From: Rodentolepis nana
Lineage: Eukaryota > Platyhelminthes > Cestoda > Cyclophyllidea > Hymenolepididae
Length of the DNA: 26,972 nucleotides
Reading direction: 5' to 3'
Assembly: GCA_900617975.1 (NCBI GenBank)
Contig: UZAE01013069.1
Coordinates: forward strand, 1 to 26,972
Below, in pieces: positions 21,290 through 26,972 of this stretch. Positions within the stretch are counted from its first letter, which is position 1. Every line of letters starts with the position of its first letter. Under the pieces are notes generated by a model. The model saw only the letters and a list, made by a program, of their open reading frames with translations, had not been told where the DNA came from and ran no database searches. Made by a program: the position numbers and the translations under genes.

Positions 21290-22250
21290 TATTTAATTCC
21301 CGCTTTAATCTATTTCTGTTCTACAAAAAATTAATTTTTTCCATAGCCACCTTTTACCCCACTAATGAAAGCTTGATCTCCGTCTTTCTTTGTTGATTCG
21401 TAGGCTTCAGTCCCCTCCCCAACACAATAACGTGATCACCAAATTCGGAATCCAGATTGAAAATATGTGCATTTTAATAGCCAAAAAGTGAGGCATTATA
21501 GTACCAAAGATAGAGAGAGAGAGGGCTAGAGAGAAAGCATGGGTAAATAAATTTTGTTTATCAGTTGTCCCTCCAACTTGTGTTTTGTATTGGTTAGAAA
21601 CGAGAATGCAATCTTTCAATGACCCATAGCAAATAAACAATATTTTTTCACAGGTTTTACAACCCCCTCCCCTTGGGCCTTAGTGTAACCAACCTGTGGT
21701 GACTCCGGTATTAATTGTATCCGCGTCGAAACATCCTCATTAACCCCTCAAATCGCACAAAGTCGGGTCTATTTTATTACACGGTTGGTACTCACTAAAC
21801 TGAAGAAGTAACATGTTGGTATATTCCTTACTTGTTCCGGATTGGCTGGCAGGTTGGGTGCGCACCTGTTAAATAAGAAACGAAATATTCTTTGCTCACT
21901 AGTCTGCCTTAGTACTGTATTCGGTGTCAATGAGGTCAGCACTAATTTCTCAGTTAACGCTAGAATAATTTTGGTCTTGTGATCATAATGAGTAACACAT
22001 GTATAAATGATGTAATCTTAGAAATCTGGGCTTAAATACTCTGCTTAACCAAACGTTATTTTACTTCGTTATATGAGTATGAGATAAAGTTGGCTAAGAC
22101 AAAACTCTTTAGACGCCAAGGGAGTCGAACTAAACGTGACTTTAAGACAGAAACGACAGATAGTGTATATTCTCCTCTTTTTAAATCTTAGGATTCCATT
22201 CGAATTCGGACATAGACAGTGAAGTGCCAAGCTATAGTTTGTAAGTATGA
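21290..22250. other. Stretch without recognised genes
   Basis: AT-rich DNA with a short interrupted (GA)n at about 21511-21533. I see no supported gene or RNA. Confidence 0.5.
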
Positions 22251-22263
22251 TATTAAAAGAGAA

Positions 22264-22336
22264 GGGATGTGCCATAGACTTATTTCCAAGTGGTGCATCC
22301 TGGGCAACGTATACTCATACGGTAAAAAAGTCCATA
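22264..22336 (+). ncRNA. HDV-like ribozyme of copy H, catalytic C replaced
   Basis: P1 is GGGATGT (22264-22270) with GCATCCT (22295-22301). The fourth pair is A-U (22267/22298) where the family has G-C, a two-sided compensating change that keeps all seven pairs. P3 pairs as ATT/GGT with G.U wobbles. TGGGCAAC and the P4 stem with its ACTC loop are intact. P2 has two mismatches. The base at the catalytic C position is T (22323), so cleavage is predicted to be lost. Confidence 0.7.
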
Positions 22337-22556
22337 AACCAGCAGTTGACTACTGACTTCAAACTACCATGACCACACTGTATGTCATATTCTACCACTT
22401 TCACAGTACTCACCTTTCCTTTTTCCGTCTGTCTATTTTGCATATCGGAATCACTCATCTGTTCCTCCTCTCTTCTATGAAGACCCAAAATCAACTAAAG
22501 GGATAATGAAAGCTATCATATAGCCTGTCATTTGCTATAGATAGATAGATATATAA
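22264..22556 (+). mobile_element. Non-autonomous LINE-derived element, copy H
   Basis: Short copy in family order with some decay. Flanks ATATTAAAAG (near 22250) and ATATTACAAAAG (near 22556) may be an imperfect TSD. The tail carries (GATA)n instead of (AAAT)n. The middle is shortened: the TTTGATGTTCCT block is missing before TCTATGAAGACCCAAAATCA. Confidence 0.82.
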
Positions 22557-23081
22557 ATATTACAAAAGTTGAAAAAAATTAACTTGGACATCAGGTGCCA
22601 TAAAAGACATGAGTGGTTGAAACGTTGCAGCAAATATCGTCATCCAAAGTACTCATGTTAAAAATCACTCAAATCTTTTTAAATGAGTTGAAGAATCAAA
22701 TACCCCTGTTTGTTCAAGTTGACTAATCTCGAGTCGCCATAAATGTAATCCTTTTCAAAAAATGAATTCTCGTGACATTCACACTTCTCACTGATCAATT
22801 CATGCTATTTATATAAAAAACTGAATTATTTTTATAAAGTTAATTCACGAAGAAGTCTATTTCAATTTTTACTCCATTCTATCTTAAAAATAGGCTCCCT
22901 CTGGACTCAATGTACTTAAATATCGCCAACTGTAAAGGTCTTAATTAAAAGGTCAACTGCAAATTAACCCTCATTGCTCTATGGCCAACTCTTGACAGAG
23001 TAATCAAAAGTTATAATATTAAATCTCATAATAATAATAAGAAAATCAACATCCATTTTGCCTATGACCTCGTGCTGATGG
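22557..23081. other. Stretch without recognised features
   Basis: AT-rich DNA between copy H and the mariner; nothing I can support. Confidence 0.5.
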
Positions 23082-23083
23082 TA

Positions 23084-23110
23084 TTGGGTTGGCAACTAAG
23101 TCATTGCCGT
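23084..23110 (+). repeat. Mariner left terminal inverted repeat
   Basis: Begins TTGGGTTGGCAACTAAGTCA. It matches the reverse complement of the right end at about 23 of 27 positions. Confidence 0.93.
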
Positions 23111-23265
23111 TTTTGTTGACAGATTCACTCTATACTTTCTTTTGTTTTGTTAACGTGGCCAGAGCATCTAACCTATATTTTTTTCTTACTGTATGGGCTT
23201 CTAGGTTAATTAGTAAAAAAATTTTTTGTTTAGTTCTTTAGTTTTGTTTTTATCCCAATTTAAAA

Positions 23266-24299
23266 ATGAAAGAACAGGACGTGCACTTCCGACGCATTTT
23301 ATTGTATTACTTCCGAAAAGGCAAGAACGCATCGCAAGCACAAAAGAAGTTATGTGCCGTATATGGAGATGAATCCTTAAAAGAAAGGCAGTGCCGAAAT
23401 TGGTTTGAAAGATTTCGTTCCGGTGATTTTTCACTGAAAAATTCACAACGATCTGGCCGCCCAGTCGAAGTGGATGAAACCCATATCAAGGCCATTATCG
23501 ATTCAAATCGTCACAGCACAACACGAGATATTGTAGAGAAGCTCAATGTGTCGCATACATGCATTGAAAAAAAATTATAAACCCTTGGTTATGTCAAGAA
23601 ACTTGATTTATGGATCCCTCACCAGTTAAATGAAATTCATTTGACGCAACGGATTAGCATCTGTGATTCGCTACTGAAACACAATGAGAATGATCCATTT
23701 CTGAAGAACCTAGTTACTGGCGACGAAAAGTGGATAGTTTATAACAATGTTACTCGCAAGAGATCATGGGTGAAGCAAGATCAACCAGCACAAACAGTAT
23801 CAAAAGCAGAGATTCACCAAAAAAGATTATGCTGTCAGTCTGGTGGGATCACAAAGGAATTTTGTATTTTGAACTCATGCCGCAGAACCAAACGATAAAT
23901 TCAAATGTGTATGTTGAAGAACTCGAAAAACTGAAGGATGCAATTGAAGATAAGCGGCCGGCATTATCAAATCGGCGGAAGGGTGTTGTTTTCCATCATG
24001 ATAACGCAAGGCCCCCGCACACATCTTTGGTTTCTCGGCAAAAATTATTGGAACTGGGTTGGGATGTTTTGTCACACCCACCATATAGCCCTGACCTTGC
24101 GCCTTCGGATTACCATTTGTTTCGTTCCATGCAAAACTCTTTAAGTGGTAAAATTTTTAACAACGCGGATGATGTCGGATCACACCTAATGCAGTTTTTT
24201 AATAGCAAAGACCAGACATTTTACGAACGGGGAATTTTTGCTCTGCCAGAAGGATGGAAAAAGGTCATCGACAAGAACGGCCAATATCTAATTGAATAA
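23266..24299 (+). pseudogene. Mariner transposase, broken by one stop and one frameshift
   Basis: A DDE/D cut-and-paste transposase. From ATG 23266 to TAA 24297-24299 it spans about 344 codons, the usual mariner length. The N-terminal DNA-binding part holds two helix-turn-helix regions (first about residues 1-60, with WFERFRSGDFSL and RSGRP between them). An in-frame TAA at 23578-23580 ends the first block. The frame continues with WIPHQL (linker motif) and the first catalytic D in VTGDEKW (23722-23724). A one-base deletion in an A run near 23819-23824 moves the rest to frame 3: VWWD, HHDNARP with the second D (24000-24002), and YSPDLAPSDYHLF with the third D (24108-24110). Because of a doubled Pro codon after DNAR the second and third D are separated by 35 residues, not the canonical 34. 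The C-terminus ends KVIDKNGQYLIE. Confidence 0.95.
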
Positions 24300-24346
24300 A
24301 GTTATATTTTTAAACAAAAATTCCGAATTTGCCTTCTTATTTGAAA

Positions 24347-24373
24347 TCGACAATGACTTAGTTGTCAACCTAA
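24347..24373 (-). repeat. Mariner right terminal inverted repeat
   Basis: Its reverse complement begins TTAGGTTGACAACTAAGTCA, pairing with the left end; TA follows directly at 24374-24375. Confidence 0.93.
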
Positions 24374-24375
24374 TA

Positions 24376-24765
24376 TTTTCTTAAAGATACTTTCTTACTG
24401 TTAGTAATAAACACCGTATTCAAAACGTTATAGTACAAATTTAATTCAGGTAAAGAATTCCCATGTATTTCATTTGTACCAACCAACCTCACCTCTCCAA
24501 ATTGGTTGGAAAATGGGACGTACAAATTTATGGGAAAAATTACGGCCAAATGAAAAAAGAACCAGCACGTTTTTATTGCACATGTTAGCTTACATAAGAT
24601 CCAAATGCTTATCTCTACGTCGTTTAACAAGCTTCATTTATGCCTGTTTGAAGTATTCATTAAGGTTCAAAATTCCATTCAATTGATATAAGTTACTTTC
24701 ATTATTAAGAACAACTCCTTCTAAGAGAGTGGATATCAATGTTGTTAAAAGGAGTGCATTGATTC
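24376..24765. other. Stretch without recognised features
   Basis: AT-rich DNA. Overlapping frames on both strands (24370-24630 and 24474-24686) show no recognised motif. Confidence 0.5.
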
Positions 24766-25084
24766 GATATATATATATTTCAAATGGTGGGCGTTTTGTT
24801 GATTATCATTAGCCCTTTAGCTGACTTCTGGCTTCGCAGGGAGAAGGAGGAACATCAAAGTAACAAAAAAGTCGAGAGGGAGGGACAGATTAATGATTCA
24901 CAGGCGTAAAAGAGACAGACAGACAAAAACGCAGAGAAAAGGTAAGATAAGTACTGTGACAGAGGTTGAATATGACATAGAGTGGATTCATAGTAATTTG
25001 AAGTCAGAAGTCAACTGGCGGTTTAAAGACTTTTTTGCCAGTTTCCAGGGTGCACGATGTGGAGGTAAGCTTATTTCACACCCC
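24766..25084 (-). mobile_element. Non-autonomous LINE-derived element, copy I (minus strand), ribozyme broken
   Basis: Read on the minus strand it starts GGGGTGTGAAATAAGCTTAC at 25084, keeps P1 (seven pairs including G.U), P3-like bases and L3, but lacks most of P4: GGAAACTGGC replaces GGGCAAC, P4 and GGC. The middle and 3' end (GCTTCGCAGG/CCAGAAGTCAGC region, CCATTTGAAATATATAT tail) follow the family. No clear TSD was found. The 83-codon plus-strand frame inside it is antisense read-through of the repeat. Confidence 0.85.
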
Positions 25085-25188
25085 ACCTCGAGTAATATCT
25101 ATTTGTATATATTTATTGGAGGAATATTTGGTTATTTTGGCTGAACCTGTTAAGTATAAGAAATTACTCGATTTAGAAACTTCAAAGA
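25085..25188. other. Spacer between two minus-strand copies
   Basis: About 100 bp of unremarkable AT-rich DNA separating copies I and J. Confidence 0.5.
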
Positions 25189-25201
25189 GAATCTGAAAGT
25201 A

Positions 25202-25527
25202 TTTATTTATTTCAAATGGCAGGCGTTTTGATAGCTATCATTAGCAATTTAGCTGACTTCAGGCTTCACAGAGGGAAGATTCATCAAAATAGAATAAAGT
25301 CGAGAGGTGGGGAACAGAAGAGCGATTCATAGATGTAAAAGAGGAAGGCAGACACAAAGGTGGAGAAAAAGGTAAGACGAGTACTGTGAAAGGGGTCGAA
25401 TATGACAAGCAGTCGGGCCATGGTAGTTTGAAGTCAGAAGTCAATCGCCGGTTTATAGATTTTTTGCCGTATGAGTATACGTTGCCCAGGGTGCACCACG
25501 TGGAGGTAAGTCTATCGCACACCCTCC
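25202..25527 (-). mobile_element. Non-autonomous LINE-derived element, copy J (minus strand), with 13-bp TSD
   Basis: GAATCTGAAAGTA (25189-25201) and GAATCTAAAAGTA (25528-25540) form a TSD with one mismatch. On the minus strand the copy reads ribozyme, 5'UTR-like segment with GTTGACTTC-like motif, ACCATGGCCC, pyrimidine-rich middle, CTCTGTGAAGCCTGAAGTCA, the 3' hairpin and (AAAT)n. Two extra G bases lie between the TSD and ribozyme position 1. The minus-strand frame 25259-25522 has no motif and is not supported as a gene. Confidence 0.92.
25454..25525 (-). ncRNA. HDV-like ribozyme of copy J
   Basis: On the minus strand P1 is AGGGTGT with GCACCCT (seven pairs). P3 is ACC/GGT. L3 is TCCACGT. 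TGGGCAAC is intact, P4 is CGTAT/ATACG with loop ACTC, and the candidate catalytic C is present in GGCAAAAA. P2 has two mismatches (its end pair and one internal C/A), leaving seven pairs. Probably weakened rather than dead. Confidence 0.75.
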
Positions 25528-25540
25528 GAATCTAAAAGTA

Positions 25541-26972
25541 CATTTTAATAGACTTAACAGCTCGAGTTTTAGTCTCAATCTCACGTGTACTTTATGATTA
25601 GCCAGTATAAGCTTAGATTTACCGTTATTTCACATTTATTCTACTAAAATGTGGTCAAATAATTCAACAAAGGGGTGTGACTATCAAATTCTACGATAAA
25701 GAATGCTGATAAATGCACAAAACCCTATAAAACTGTTAAATATATATCCAAAATGCCCATATTTAGGAAAAAACTTTTTGCTATTCTCATTTATCCGTTC
25801 TCGATCACAACTAGTAATACATAAATCGGGTTGGCTTGACCAATCAGGGCAAGGAATCAGTCTGTGCAATATTCCGTTAGATTAGCTGTCATTACTTTAA
25901 GCAATTGCGTAAAAATGTAATTTGAAAGGAGTAAGAACTATCAGCCTACAGTTCCCTTGTAAGAGCCCCTGATAATATGTTGGTCGAAATTATATATCCT
26001 TCAAGTTACATTTGAACTTTTATTGTTCGGAGGATTCAGACCAAGACAATATATACATATGTATTTGTTTGATAATGTGATAATCTCATACTCATTTGTT
26101 AAAAATCCGGCATCAAGGAGGATATTGCAAAACCATTAATGATTAATGAGGATAATCAGCTTCTGCTACCTATTCATCAATATCGACAAGTTCGCTTCAA
26201 ATTTGGTGAACAGAAATTTAACAGATATACTGGTCGATGCTTCGTAACGACCTGGCGTTTTACGGAAAGGAGAAATTTGAAGCCATCCAAGCTAGTAAAA
26301 GGATGAAACTACACTTCATTGCTCTTTTTGAGGAATAATTTCATATTCTGTTAAATTCTTCCTAGATAATTCCTCATCTACAAACTCTTCATAATTATAA
26401 GTAATGCCAGGTAAATTCATGGTTTTTCACAGGTCAGAACGACAAAATGTGTGGCTATTGTTTATTGAATTATGAACCAACAGTTCCCTCGGAATAAATA
26501 GTGAAAAGCTAATAAAATTAACCTCTTCGAAGCGTCAAACTAGCACCTATTCAAATTCGGTTCAAAAAAAAGACTTAAAGTTGCTTAAAGTTGGCTTATT
26601 GGCTTGGTTGTAGTAAGAAATTAAATCTAATCATTGGTTCGCTTGCTCATAAATCCTATTTTCAATCACTTCATTGAAACTGTCTTAACCCAACCACGAA
26701 ACTCAATATTTCTAACATTTATATTATCTTTAATTTATGAATATTTAGATTTTAAATTATCGTCCGAATTTTAAGGACCCTAATAAGTAAATAAAAATAA
26801 ATAGGTTTCATTAAATTGCAGTTACAAAAAATATTAATGAGTTTGGAGTATTTTTTTATTTGCCATGAAGTTAGATTTATCGAAATAAATACTAAGTAGC
26901 GAAGTTGTACGAAAATTTCAAATCGCATTAATTGGGCATCTAAAAGGCAACTAAACTCTGTAGCTTCCGGGG
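25541..26972. other. Stretch without recognised genes
   Basis: AT-rich DNA to the end of the window. Mirror-image frames at 25684-25885 on both strands are chance. I see no RNA gene, repeat or element here. Confidence 0.5.

Larger units (their letters stand above)
23084..24373 (+). mobile_element. Tc1/mariner-superfamily element (mariner type), 1290 bp
   Basis: Imperfect 27-bp terminal inverted repeats (23084-23110 and 24347-24373) are flanked by TA on both sides (23082-23083 and 24374-24375), the hallmark target duplication of mariner. Length and a single intronless transposase frame are typical. The coding region has decayed, so this copy cannot move by itself, though its ends look good enough to be moved by an active relative. 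Confidence 0.96.

Noticed and set aside
1..26972. CRISPR array, bacterial operon or prophage
   Set aside because: No regularly spaced direct repeats with unique spacers, no ribosome-binding-site-led gene runs, and the mobile elements are animal types.

Overview
The window looks like non-genic, AT-rich nuclear DNA of a metazoan, most probably an arthropod. It has microsatellites, long homopolymer C tracts, a Tc1/mariner transposon and an APE-type LINE with an RNase H domain. There is no dense coding, no bacterial-style operons and no convincing host exon. I cannot name the species.

The main content is one retrotransposon family. A LINE (13620-16226, interrupted by a 930-base N gap) is flanked by a perfect 14-bp target-site duplication (TSD). 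Nine short copies without coding capacity (about 1-117, 3481-3876, 5987-6284, 7340-7866, 10385-10664, 20954-21275 and 22264-22556 on +; 24766-25084 and 25202-25527 on -) share the LINE's first ~100 nt and last ~75 nt, with a pyrimidine-rich middle in place of the coding region. The shared 5' end folds by eye as an HDV-like self-cleaving ribozyme: P1 with a terminal G.U, P2, a 3-bp P3, a 7-nt L3, a GG able to form P1.1, P4, and the catalytic C before P2'. In four copies the TSD ends exactly one base before ribozyme nucleotide 1, as expected if self-cleavage sets the 5' end of the RNA that is reverse-transcribed. The layout parallels L1Tc/NARTc of trypanosomes, here in an apparently arthropod genome: an autonomous LINE and a parasitic short partner sharing a 5' ribozyme and a 3' recognition tail.

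A mariner element (23084-24373) with 27-bp inverted repeats and TA target duplication carries a transposase broken by one stop and one frameshift. A weak tRNA-like promoter region (549-720) may be a remnant of an unrelated SINE. One unidentified protein-like reading frame lies at 4379-4579. The remaining stretches are AT-rich DNA with simple repeats and poly-C/poly-G runs.

How the parts work together: the LINE would supply endonuclease and reverse transcriptase; the short copies would use that machinery through the shared 3' end, and would be freed from read-through transcripts by the shared 5' ribozyme. The mariner is independent and dead in this copy.
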